From the NCBI GenBank assembly GCA_035510715.1, contig DATKGQ010000007.1, positions 1 to 8,978 of the forward strand: DNA of 8,978 bases, given 5' to 3'. Shown here in pieces: positions 1 through 5,878 of the stretch. This DNA comes from DATKGQ01 sp035510715. GTDB taxonomy: Bacteria > Patescibacteriota > Saccharimonadia > Saccharimonadales > UBA4665. Position 1 is the first letter of the stretch; every line of letters begins with the position of its first letter. Under the pieces are notes generated by a model, which was not told where the DNA came from, did not search any database, and saw nothing but the letters and a program-made list of their open reading frames with translations. The position numbers and the translations under genes were made by a program.

Positions 1-77
1 GTGTCTATCCAACCGGACAGGCGTTTATTTTTATTATTCTCAGTTTGCCCATGTCGGCAAATATAAAAGGTTGTCAT
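1..77 (-). CDS. Histidine phosphatase family protein, N-terminal fragment (cut by window edge)
   Basis: Reading the minus strand from the ATG at 77-75 gives about 25 codons, open to the window edge. The product begins MTTFYICRHGQTENN and continues to SGWID. This is the signature start of the histidine phosphatase (phosphoglycerate mutase-like) superfamily: a hydrophobic beta strand, RHG with the catalytic histidine that becomes phosphorylated, then QTxxN and a downstream GWxD. Family members remove phosphate from sugar phosphates, nucleotides or other small molecules in the cytoplasm. The substrate cannot be told from the N-terminus. There is no Shine-Dalgarno sequence; an extended -10 lies 6 nt upstream of the ATG, so the message is probably leaderless. 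The gene could be host chromosome or element cargo. Confidence 0.8.
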   Translation of the reverse strand, partial: MTTFYICRHGQTENNKNKRLSGWID

Positions 78-83
78 TAATTA

Positions 84-92
84 ATCATAACA
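84..92 (-). promoter_or_regulatory. Extended -10 promoter for the histidine phosphatase gene
   Basis: On the minus strand the sequence TGTTATGAT is a TGn extension followed by TATGAT (5 of 6 matches to TATAAT). It ends 6 nt before the ATG at 77, so transcription should start at or next to the start codon. No convincing -35 hexamer is seen, as is usual for extended -10 promoters. The promoter role is inferred from sequence alone. Confidence 0.5.
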
Positions 93-173
93 AAAACAGA
101 AGCAAATTACCCCTGTTTAAACACAGACAATGTGGAGGGCCGTGTGTGACTCTATCGCAACTGAAATCAGGGA

Positions 174-392
174 CTACCAAGGACAATTATTTATTTCGGT
201 GTTGGGTAGTACCTCTTGACCGCCATAAACAAAGGCATGCTTATTCCAAAAGTTGATACTACTTTTATTGGCGTCTTTAGATAACGGAAAAGGCTCATCG
301 TCTTCTCCAAAAATACCAATCCAACCACTAGACAGAATATATGTGTTGTCACGTTGCGGTACTAAATGAATTGCAACTCTGATCTACGACAT
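174..392 (-). pseudogene. Small gene with UAG at codon 3, or remnant lacking a usual start
   Basis: On the minus strand an ATG (392-390) is followed by TCG, then an in-frame TAG (386-384), then 69 sense codons to a TAG at 176-174. The open part reads like real protein (IRVAIHLVPQ at its start, SGWIGIFGEDDEPFPL near residues 18-33, ending NNCPW), with mixed hydrophobic and acidic residues and several tryptophans. It contains no ATG, GTG or TTG codon at all. It begins 17 nt downstream of the stop of the 410-817 gene and would form an operon with it. The simplest reading is a nonsense mutation (CAG to TAG would restore a 72-residue protein). Non-canonical initiation, a sequencing error or UAG readthrough are alternatives. 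I do not recognise the family. Confidence 0.4.
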
Positions 393-409
393 ATACCGGG
401 AAGACAAGT

Positions 410-817
410 CTAAGAACCAACCCTCTTCTCGTACTTAGCAATCGCCTTAACCACCTGAGCGGACTCTTTAAGTGTTTCTATGAACACTATATGTGCACGT
501 CCAATGGTCATAAGATCTTGAGGCCCGTGTAATTCTTCACCTAGCTTGACCAGCGAAACACTTTTATCATCAACGTTTGCCTTATAGCCAGCATTTTCTC
601 CATCTTCCTGTAAATAATAGATATCGGTAAGCCTTATGTCATTTTTAGTCACTGAGGGTATTTTTCCGAAGTAAACCTGGCCGTTAGACAAAAAGACTGC
701 TTGCCAACCCCTGTAACGTATTCGAGCGAATATCTTATCGCCTACAAACTCTATACCGACAGTAAGAATGGAGCTACTTATTATGGCGGCAACTATGGCG
801 GTTTGTGTAGGTGTCAT
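410..817 (-). CDS. Single-TM conserved small protein (Patescibacteria-type hypothetical)
   Basis: From the ATG at 817 this encodes 135 residues. An in-frame ATG at 865 would add 16 residues rich in Tyr and basic residues and has no ribosome site, so I prefer 817, which has a weak AAGAGA about 12 nt upstream. Residues 6-24 form one N-terminal membrane helix. A beta-rich segment follows (GWQAVFLSNGQVYFGKI around 38-53, then LTDIYYLQ around 63-70), and the C-terminal third is helical and charged. The pattern membrane anchor plus QAVFLxNGQVYFGKI plus LTDIYYLQ is one I associate with abundant uncharacterised proteins of Saccharibacteria and other Patescibacteria. The function is unknown. It is divergent from the kinase gene and may share an operon with the broken frame at 174-392. 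Confidence 0.75.
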   Translation of the reverse strand: MTPTQTAIVAAIISSSILTVGIEFVGDKIFARIRYRGWQAVFLSNGQVYFGKIPSVTKNDIRLTDIYYLQEDGENAGYKANVDDKSVSLVKLGEELHGPQDLMTIGRAHIVFIETLKESAQVVKAIAKYEKRVGS

Positions 818-860
818 GGTTATTACTGTTAATCTCTTGCCATAATAATAACAAAGATGC

Positions 861-889
861 TTCATAGTAGTAGGCAGTTACACTATACT
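861..889 (+). promoter_or_regulatory. Possible promoter for the kinase/HEPN-like operon
   Basis: TTCATA (861-866, 4 of 6 matches to TTGACA) and TATACT (884-889, 5 of 6 to TATAAT) are separated by 17 bp. Transcription would begin near 896, directly at the GAGGT ribosome site (896-900) that precedes the ATG at 906. The resulting leader would be very short, which weakens the call. Confidence 0.35.
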
Positions 890-905
890 TTTATAGAGGT
901 CGCTT

Positions 906-1493
906 ATGTTTAATGATTTAGTTAACGAGATTGATCAAAAAAAACCCACTAATGGTAGTGTGGTTGTAGCTATATCTGGCTTCGGCGGATCTGGCAAAAC
1001 CACTCTAACAAAAAAGCTAGTTGAGCATTATAGCTTAATTGACGGTCAAGTGATTCACCTTGACAACTTTATTATTGATCATGCCGAGGGAGATGGCATT
1101 TTAGGTGGTTACGATTGGGAACGGTTTGAGAGTGTTCTCCAAGATGTTCGTGATGGTAAACGGCTATACTACCAAGTCTATGATTGGCCGAATGACAAAC
1201 TTACAGACTGGTATATTGACGAGCCGTTACCTCCAATAGTTATTGTTGAGGGTATAAGGCTACTCCAGCCTAACTTGCTACCTTACTTTGATGTCTGTGT
1301 TTGGATAGACTGTCCAATAGATGTGTCTGCTCAGAGAGGTAAAAAGCGTGATAGTGAGGGTAAGAAAGATCCGAACTTTGATCTGGCTACTCACCTAAAG
1401 AAATGGGATGATGTATGGATTCCCAAGGATAAGAAATACTCCTCTGAATTTAATCCAAAGAAGCTTGCAACGTTTATATATAAAGACGCATGA
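906..1493 (+). CDS. Uridine kinase-like P-loop kinase
   Basis: This encodes 195 residues of the uridine kinase/phosphoribulokinase-like P-loop family. Walker A is GFGGSGKT at residues 25-32, inside the strand-loop-helix VVVAISGFGGSGKTTLTKKL. HLDNF at 51-55 gives an aspartate (D53) where uridine kinases carry the substrate-binding catalytic Asp. IVIVEGIRLL around 111-120 is the Walker B-like strand with E115-G116, and R144 to R148 (RGKKR) can serve as the lid. The family transfers phosphate from ATP to a nucleoside or other small molecule; the substrate is not determined here. A GAGG ribosome site at 896-899 sits 6 nt before the ATG. The stop overlaps the next start (ATGA, 1490-1493), so the two proteins are probably made in step and may act together. 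A plain metabolic kinase is the conservative reading. Confidence 0.8.
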   Translation: MFNDLVNEIDQKKPTNGSVVVAISGFGGSGKTTLTKKLVEHYSLIDGQVIHLDNFIIDHAEGDGILGGYDWERFESVLQDVRDGKRLYYQVYDWPNDKLTDWYIDEPLPPIVIVEGIRLLQPNLLPYFDVCVWIDCPIDVSAQRGKKRDSEGKKDPNFDLATHLKKWDDVWIPKDKKYSSEFNPKKLATFIYKDA

Positions 1494-2062
1494 ACATAAG
1501 CGAAACTCCAGAGCAACGTAATGTTCGTTGGGCATCGGGCATAGAACGTGTTTACGGTGAAGTAAGTGAGCTTCATTCTAACCGTGAAATATGGCAGTTT
1601 TTTAATGAGGAGTTACCTAAGCATGGCGGCCAAATTATACACGAAACAATAACTCGTTGGTATGTGGATTCTCAAGCGGCAGCAGTCAGGCGTTTAGCTA
1701 GCGATAAATCACAGGATAAGCAATCTCTCTACCGAATTCTGCGCAGTATTGATAGTAACGTAGGTGATTTTAACGGCGAGAAATATAAGGTAGTCATGAC
1801 TAGTCAAACCGTTCAAGAGGACATGGCAACATTAAAACAGACGGCACATGTGGTAAGCAGATGGGCTGATGAAAATGTTGCGCACCTAGGCAGAAAGAGT
1901 ACTACCAATCCCACTTTTAATGACCTAGATTCTGCAATAGATACACTAGGTAAGCTATTCACAAAGTACAATCTTGTTCTTACTGGTGGCTATATGCCTG
2001 ACGTTAAGCCTGTTATTCAAGACAACTGGAAAAGACCATTTACAAAGCCTTGGTTTAATTAG
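1490..2062 (+). CDS. Helical HEPN/AbiU2-like protein, coupled to the kinase
   Basis: This 190-residue, largely helical soluble protein starts inside the last codons of the kinase gene (ATGA). Features I see are VYGEVSELHSNREIW (21-35), a helix with AAAVRRLASD (63-72) followed by SLYRILRSI (79-87), and VVSRWADENVAHLGRKS (121-137). The layout, with tandem helices, avRRL...SLyrlL and a late xxxVAHL, resembles AbiU2-type members of the HEPN superfamily. HEPN RNases use an R-x4-6-H pair; here R124 and H132 are separated by 7 residues, so the catalytic spacing is not canonical and the protein may be a non-nuclease HEPN relative. Assignment is by pattern memory only. The tight coupling to a P-loop kinase suggests a two-component module, possibly defence- or toxin-like, but a housekeeping role cannot be excluded. 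Confidence 0.6.
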   Translation: MNISETPEQRNVRWASGIERVYGEVSELHSNREIWQFFNEELPKHGGQIIHETITRWYVDSQAAAVRRLASDKSQDKQSLYRILRSIDSNVGDFNGEKYKVVMTSQTVQEDMATLKQTAHVVSRWADENVAHLGRKSTTNPTFNDLDSAIDTLGKLFTKYNLVLTGGYMPDVKPVIQDNWKRPFTKPWFN

Positions 2063-2103
2063 AATTTAATGTTTAATTTGTTTGTCTTGTAAAACTTACG
2101 AAA

Positions 2104-2238
2104 TCAAAAACGTGCAGGTAACTTTTTGATCAGTTCCTCTCCAATGTCCTTGAATTTAGAAGGTAAGATTATGGTGAAGCCAAGTATGTGGTAGCCAAAA
2201 CGATTCACTATCATTACTCCTAGACCACCTTCCCGCAA
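2104..2238 (-). CDS. Possible small ORF downstream of the Ala-rich membrane protein
   Basis: The minus strand carries an open frame ending at TGA (2106-2104) with residues such as RFGYHILGFTIILPSKF followed by KDIGEELIKKLPARF. A TTG at 2238 gives 44 residues without a ribosome site. A more attractive start is the GTG around 2202, which has AGGAG about 8 nt upstream and gives about 33 residues with a hydrophobic centre and an amphipathic basic C-terminal helix. It sits just after the stop of the 2246-3025 gene on the same strand, so it could be the last gene of that operon or the tail of a decayed gene. It otherwise occupies an apparently empty 180-nt gap. No family is recognised. Confidence 0.25.
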   Translation of the reverse strand: MREGGLGVMIVNRFGYHILGFTIILPSKFKDIGEELIKKLPARF

Positions 2239-2245
2239 AAAATAA

Positions 2246-3025
2246 CTATTGGTTATTACAACTGTTTGTGGCGCTTGTTAGCTGATTTTGGAGACTAGCC
2301 TCCTTATTTGCTACACCGGCGGCACTTAAGCCCTCCGTTCCACCCGATGCTAGCTGGTCCATGGCAGTCCCGTACTGGCCATTGGCTTGAGCGATACACT
2401 GTAGGCGTGCCGCATTGGCTTTGACTGCGGCTTGCTCGGCTGGTGTCATGGCGGTGTTATTAGCATTAGCAGCATTAGCCAAATCCTGGGCTGCGGCTTG
2501 ATCGTCAGCGGCTGCAGCTTGGTTGGCGGCTTGCGCTTCGGCATTGATGGTGTTGTTTTCGATATTATCCTGAGCCTGAGCCGCATTCGCAGAAGCTTCA
2601 GCTGCATTCACAGAAGCCATATCTTGAGCTGCGCTAGCTTCGTCTGCCTTCGCCTGAGCTTGAATTGCATTCAACTGAGCCGGTAGATTGGAGTCATTGG
2701 TAGTCTGACTATTTGTTGAAGCTGGGTTCGTTGACTTGCTAGTATTAGTAGAGGTTGGGACACTTGATTGACTACTGATACCGCTAGTGTCAGCCAAGGA
2801 ATTATTTGGTAAATGATAGGCTTTACTTTGTATGGCATAAGCAGCCGTCCCTATAACAGCAACTAGCAAACAAGGAAGAGCAATCTTAAGAATCTTAGAT
2901 CGCATCTCGCTATGGTGCATTTGTTTCAGCTCCCTGGGACTAAAGAGTAGATTATCACTAGATGAAGTCGTAGTGCTCTTTGGTGATTTTGACTTAAATG
3001 ATTTACTTGAACGTCTTATTTTCAC
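2246..3025 (-). CDS. Membrane-anchored Ala/Gln/Asn-rich surface protein
   Basis: This encodes 259 residues from a GTG start at 3025, chosen because AAGGT lies about 8 nt upstream (around 3034-3037). Residues 1-44 are Lys/Ser/Thr-rich and cytoplasmic in character. Residues 45-66 (ILKIALPCLLVAVIG...) form one membrane helix. Residues 75-112 are a Ser/Thr/Asn-rich linker. Residues 113-205 are an Ala/Gln/Asn/Asp-rich stretch of the kind that forms long helical stalks or coiled coils. The C-terminal part holds two cysteines (C210, C256) that could form a disulfide outside the cell. No enzyme motif is present. It lies 36 nt downstream of the 3-TM protein gene on the same strand, so the two are likely co-transcribed. 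A cell-surface or host-contact role fits an epibiotic lifestyle, but this is inference from composition. Confidence 0.65.
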   Translation of the reverse strand: MKIRRSSKSFKSKSPKSTTTSSSDNLLFSPRELKQMHHSEMRSKILKIALPCLLVAVIGTAAYAIQSKAYHLPNNSLADTSGISSQSSVPTSTNTSKSTNPASTNSQTTNDSNLPAQLNAIQAQAKADEASAAQDMASVNAAEASANAAQAQDNIENNTINAEAQAANQAAAADDQAAAQDLANAANANNTAMTPAEQAAVKANAARLQCIAQANGQYGTAMDQLASGGTEGLSAAGVANKEASLQNQLTSATNSCNNQ

Positions 3026-3061
3026 GGTGATACCTTATACCTCATTCTATGGGAATGTCTT

Positions 3062-3811
3062 TTACTGACCAACTTTATACACTGAGTTGAGCGAGCTATT
3101 TGGAAGTGAGTAACAATAAGCAGTAGGGTCTGCAAGGATCTTTTGAGCTGTCATTTGACTTACACAGTACGCTCGTTCACTATCGTATCTTTGCCCAGAT
3201 GTGTAACGATTGTATAAAAACCAAGCTCCGATTATTATAACTATTATCAAAACCCAAGGCCAAGTTGGTGCCTTTGTTTTATTTGAGATTGCGCCAATGC
3301 TTTCTTCACTTACTTCCTCCCCTTTAAAATATGCAAAATCATTCTGCAAGAGCCCTAACTCATCACGTGATATATTCTTTTCGCCAAGAGCAGTGGCACG
3401 TCGGTATTGTGCAGCTTCCTCTCTAAGCACTTTCAGTCTATGCTCAATTTTAGCCTTAGATGATCCACGCCAGCCACACACAAGGGCAAGAATAAAGGCA
3501 GTTGGAATTAGACCTATTGCTACAACAACAATGATAACTATGATGAGGCTGAGTCGACTACGGCCGCTACTTGTAGCAAGGAGAGCAATGAATCCTGCAA
3601 GCGACAACAGAAGCGGGATCAATACAGTTGCAAACTTGTGTTGATCAATAAACTTGTTATAGCGTTTAAGCTGTTCTTTAGCCCTGCGGTAGTCATCTCG
3701 TATTTCTTCTAGAGCATCATCTGAAGGCTGTGCTTCACCTGAATTCAGCGAGATGGTTGTTGTTGGTCTGGCTTTAATGCTTTTGATACGGTTGTGGTCT
3801 TGCTTGTCCAT
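3062..3811 (-). CDS. Three-TM membrane protein with extracytoplasmic Cys pair
   Basis: This encodes 249 residues. I place the start at the ATG at 3811 because AAAAGGAAAA lies just upstream; an in-frame ATG 39 nt earlier lacks a ribosome site. Residues 1-60 are polar, with a charged helix (EEIRDDYRRAKEQLKRY, about 35-51). TM1 spans about 61-79, TM2 about 87-113. A basic helical cytoplasmic region follows (KIEHRLKVLREEAAQYRRA, about 121-139), then TM3 at about 184-201. The last 48 residues should lie outside and contain C216 and C233. The gene begins an apparent two-gene operon with 2246-3025, driven by the TATAAT at 3880-3875. I recognise no family. A secretion, anchoring or sensing role is possible but unproven. 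Confidence 0.65.
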   Translation of the reverse strand: MDKQDHNRIKSIKARPTTTISLNSGEAQPSDDALEEIRDDYRRAKEQLKRYNKFIDQHKFATVLIPLLLSLAGFIALLATSSGRSRLSLIIVIIVVVAIGLIPTAFILALVCGWRGSSKAKIEHRLKVLREEAAQYRRATALGEKNISRDELGLLQNDFAYFKGEEVSEESIGAISNKTKAPTWPWVLIIVIIIGAWFLYNRYTSGQRYDSERAYCVSQMTAQKILADPTAYCYSLPNSSLNSVYKVGQ

Positions 3812-3842
3812 AAGCTTTTCCTTTTCTAGTCGATAACAAGCT

Positions 3843-3905
3843 GTTAGCAACTATTCTGTTATCAAAAATAGCATATTATATCTGTTTTTGCTAACGATGC
3901 GTTAG
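3843..3905. promoter_or_regulatory. Divergent control region with inverted repeats and a minus-strand -10
   Basis: GTTAGCAA (3843-3850) and TTGCTAAC (3888-3895) form a perfect 8-bp inverted repeat. The right copy also begins a second palindrome, CTAAC-gatgc-GTTAG (3891-3905). Between the arms, the minus strand holds a perfect TATAAT (3880-3875) that would start the membrane-protein operon near 3868. The region separates that operon from the XRE gene. Repeats flanking a -10 next to an XRE gene are typical operators, so I infer autorepression and/or repression of the membrane operon by the XRE protein. Confidence 0.5.
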
Positions 3906-3944
3906 TGGCTTAACTGTTCGCATGTACGTAGTTTGAACAGTAGA

Positions 3945-4178
3945 ATGAAACGCAACACAAAGGAACTGCACCTATTGCAGCTAAAGCTCGGTAAACGAGT
4001 GCAGGATATACGTAAACGTAAAGGTCATACCCAAGAAAGTCTTGCTGCGGTATCTGGTCTTGATAGGGTTTCAATTGGCTACATTGAGCAAGGCAGACGA
4101 GCACCGCAACTTAGTACATTGTTTATACTATCAAAGGCTTTGCAGGTAAAATTATCAGACTTCTTTGACGGTATCTAG
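3945..4178 (+). CDS. XRE-family (Cro/CI-type) helix-turn-helix regulator
   Basis: From the ATG at 3945 this encodes 77 residues, nearly all one HTH_3 domain. LGKRVQDIRKRKGHTQESLAAVSGLDRVSIGYIEQGRRAPQ contains the textbook helix 2 (TQESLAAVSGL), the recognition helix (DRVSIGYIEQG) and RRAPxLSTL leading into the last helices (LFILSKALQVKLSDFF). A TTG at 3933 would add four residues; neither start has a clear Shine-Dalgarno. Short single-domain XRE proteins commonly repress integrative elements or act as antitoxins. Here it stands between a palindromic control region and a convergent excisionase-like frame, which fits a lysis/excision-type repressor. No toxin gene is adjacent on the same strand. 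Direct binding to the 3843-3905 repeats is inference. Confidence 0.9.
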   Translation: MKRNTKELHLLQLKLGKRVQDIRKRKGHTQESLAAVSGLDRVSIGYIEQGRRAPQLSTLFILSKALQVKLSDFFDGI

Positions 4179-4321
4179 TCTTGCTGCTTTTTAAGCAAAC
4201 TCATAACGTCTTCACGACGGTAACGCCTATCTTGCCGAGTACCGAACCTTACAGCTACTAGGTAGCCTTTTTTATCCCATGCTCTTAAAGTATTTGAATG
4301 CCATCTATGACGCAAACGCAC
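4175..4321 (-). CDS. MerR/excisionase-like DNA-binding protein, N-terminus irregular
   Basis: A minus-strand frame ending at TAG (4177-4175) encodes NTLRAWDKKGYLVAVRF and GTRQDRRYRREDVMSLL. This is the hallmark second half of a MerR-type wHTH: xTLRxWdkkGyL, a basic wing, and DRRYRxEDV. Small proteins of this sort are excisionases or integrase-directionality factors. From the GTG at 4321 it is only 48 residues and lacks the usual first helix. Extending in frame, an ATG at 4366 gives MLSLSKLTAVL, a good match to the missing first helix, but then a TAA (4333-4331) and 9 extra codons intervene. The gene is therefore either decayed at its 5' end or truncated but functional. It overlaps the XRE stop by 4 nt, tail to tail. 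No ribosome site is evident. Confidence 0.6.
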   Translation of the reverse strand: MRLRHRWHSNTLRAWDKKGYLVAVRFGTRQDRRYRREDVMSLLKKQQD

Positions 4322-4376
4322 GATAAGTGCTTACAAAACCGCTGTTAGTTTAGACAGACTGAGCATATACCCAAGA

Positions 4377-4405
4377 ATGACTTTCAATTATAACAGGGGT
4401 ATAAT
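4377..4405 (+). promoter_or_regulatory. Promoter giving a probable leaderless TerS-like mRNA
   Basis: A perfect TATAAT at 4400-4405 lies 17 bp after ATGACT (4377-4382, 4 of 6 matches to TTGACA). The expected start of transcription, 6-7 nt after the -10, falls at 4412-4413, which is the ATG of the gene. No Shine-Dalgarno is present, so translation is probably leaderless. Confidence 0.6.
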
Positions 4406-4412
4406 AAGTAGT

Positions 4413-4859
4413 ATGGCTAACAAAACTATACCCCTCAAAGATAAACAGTTGGTTATCCAGCGACTTGCTGAAGGTCAATCAACTAGACAGGCTATTCAGG
4501 GTACTGGTATAGCTAGTAACCAGACGGCCGCTAGGATAGCTAAGAGCTATTCACACGCAATAAGACAGTATCGCCAGGAATATCTGGATTTGATAGAGAG
4601 CAGTGGATTTGGTCTTGGCTCACGAGAAAATAGAGCAAAATTACTGGGAGATATGGTATGGGCTACAAAGACTATGCGCTGTATCTTGCCACCACACAGA
4701 GACGCATTTATGCCACTAGGGCGAAGAGAAGCCTTTATTGAGGTGGAAGACTGGTCTACTCGACTAAAAGCCATACAATACATCGACAAACTTGCAGGCG
4801 TTAACACTAGCACATCACCAGTTCAGCTGAATGTAATGCAGCAACAGACTTCGAGGTAA
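4413..4859 (+). CDS. Terminase small subunit-like helix-turn-helix protein
   Basis: From the ATG at 4413 (placed by the -10 at 4400-4405) this encodes 148 residues. An upstream in-frame ATG at 4377 lies inside the promoter and is unlikely. Residues 8-45 form an HTH (QLVIQRLAEGQSTRQAIQGTG, then SNQTAARIAKSY). A helical middle region follows. The C-terminal part is EVEDWSTRLKAIQYIDKLAGVN, ending in PVQLNVMQQ. The N-terminal HTH plus a late D-x-x-TRLKAIxxIxKLxG segment is what I associate with phage small terminase and related phage HTH proteins, which recognise packaging sites on DNA. No large terminase, portal or capsid gene is in the window. A general phage-type regulator is the alternative. 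Degenerate copies of its C-terminus follow directly downstream. Confidence 0.5.
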   Translation: MANKTIPLKDKQLVIQRLAEGQSTRQAIQGTGIASNQTAARIAKSYSHAIRQYRQEYLDLIESSGFGLGSRENRAKLLGDMVWATKTMRCILPPHRDAFMPLGRREAFIEVEDWSTRLKAIQYIDKLAGVNTSTSPVQLNVMQQQTSR

Positions 4860-4931
4860 AATAGCCACCTTTTAGGAGTAGAGAATCTATGTTCTGTAAA
4901 TGAATATGAATAAAATGCTAGAAAATTATCA

Positions 4932-5087
4932 TAATCGACAAGCTGGCAGATACTTGCATCAAGGAAGGCATTAATGTACCTTGATCACCTGGCAGGCTTA
5001 AATAAAAGCTCAGGGGTGCAAATTAATCAAAGTTATATTTTACTTAAAATAAAAGTAGGTAGTAATAGCCAAAATCTGTTTAAATAA
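4932..5087 (+). pseudogene. Decayed tandem remnants of the TerS-like gene C-terminus
   Basis: The frame 4974-5087 reads MYLDHLAGLNKSSGVQINQ and then drifts to a stop at 5085-5087. It aligns with YIDKLAGVNTSTSPVQLN of the gene just upstream (shared D-LAG-N-S-VQ-N). A second, out-of-frame trace lies at 4934-4949, where 14 of 16 nt match 4782-4797 and encode IDKLA. Neither fragment has an N-terminal HTH or a ribosome site. I read this as duplication of the 3' part of the gene followed by decay. The rest of the gap 4860-5093 holds no convincing gene. Confidence 0.5.
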
Positions 5088-5093
5088 CACTTG

Positions 5094-5852
5094 ATGGCTA
5101 GTACTGAAGATCCATTATATATAAAGAAATCCCTTGATACTTGGGAACAATGTTGGAGTAATGACGAGCTAAGGGAGCTTATTTTACAAATCCAAGAAGC
5201 ACTAATAAAAGAATTAACAGATAGAGTAGAACTAGGTTTACACGCCATAATTGCAGCCGATGAAATTTGTAAGCAATATGATTTGCCGACCGCTTATATA
5301 GGTACCGTTATTACTTTCATCTTCTTGGATAAGAAGTTTGATCCAAGCGATAGACAAAGTGTTAGAGAGAGAATGATTTCACCAGTCAGTGCACTTAGCT
5401 TTAAAAACAAGGTTCGTATTAGTAGCGATGGGTTTGGCGGAGGGAACAAGCCATACGATGCATTAATGTCATTAACCGGGCATGACTTGAGTGCCGACCA
5501 ATTCCAGAAGTTGATGGATAATTTTTTTGGTGATTCGCTTGTTATAACTGTCGCACCATTCACTAAGAAAACTGAACTCCTAGAATTTATAAATAAGCAT
5601 TGGAAAAACGATATTGAGCCGATATTACGCCAAGATTCAAAAACTTTTCTTAGCAATCCAGGAAAGCTTAGGGAGCGGCATACAAGCAAAAAATCATATA
5701 CTCAAGCACAACTTATAGACGCAATTATGAGCTTACATGGTGAGGGTTGCCCAGCCCCCAAGATTACTAAGTGGCTTAACGATAATGGGTATGATTACAT
5801 TGAGCCGAGTAATATAAGAAAAATAATATCAAGACAAAATAGGCTCAACTAG
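5094..5852 (+). CDS. Unrecognised 252-residue protein with a C-terminal HTH-like segment
   Basis: The ATG at 5094 is chosen over the TTG directly before it. There is no Shine-Dalgarno; a weak TTAAAT (5080-5085) about 8 nt upstream would again fit leaderless expression. Residues 1-60 are helical and acidic (SNDELRELILQIQEALIKELTD). The middle contains LPTAYIGTVITFIFLDKKFDPSDRQ, a glycine-rich patch (SSDGFGGGNKPYDAL) and FGDSLVITVAPFTKKTELLEF. The last 50 residues (SYTQAQLIDAIMSLHGEG followed by APKITKWLNDNGYDYIEPSNI and RKIISRQ) look like a winged or plain HTH of the kind found at the C-terminus of recombinases and regulators. I do not recognise the family. The place between TerS-like and replication-type genes suggests an element regulator or replication accessory. 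Confidence 0.6.
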   Translation: MASTEDPLYIKKSLDTWEQCWSNDELRELILQIQEALIKELTDRVELGLHAIIAADEICKQYDLPTAYIGTVITFIFLDKKFDPSDRQSVRERMISPVSALSFKNKVRISSDGFGGGNKPYDALMSLTGHDLSADQFQKLMDNFFGDSLVITVAPFTKKTELLEFINKHWKNDIEPILRQDSKTFLSNPGKLRERHTSKKSYTQAQLIDAIMSLHGEGCPAPKITKWLNDNGYDYIEPSNIRKIISRQNRLN

Positions 5853-5878
5853 TGTGACAATGAAGTAATTTTTAAGAT

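Noticed and set aside
71..256. Plus-strand 61-codon frame
   Set aside because: It overlaps the minus-strand histidine phosphatase start, its promoter and the protein-like minus-strand frame at 174-392; the residues look unstructured and there is no ribosome site.
1..2250. Second copy of the tRNA-Lys 3' end (opposite attachment site)
   Set aside because: No repeat of the tRNA segment was found by eye in the left gaps; the other border is probably outside the window.
2432..3644. Plus-strand frames opposite the two membrane protein genes
   Set aside because: They are antisense shadows of the Ala-rich and 3-TM genes, whose minus-strand products have clear membrane helices and ribosome sites.
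4856..4878. Weak AGGT/ACCT hairpin plus TTTT after the TerS-like gene
   Set aside because: A 4-bp stem is too short to support a terminator call.
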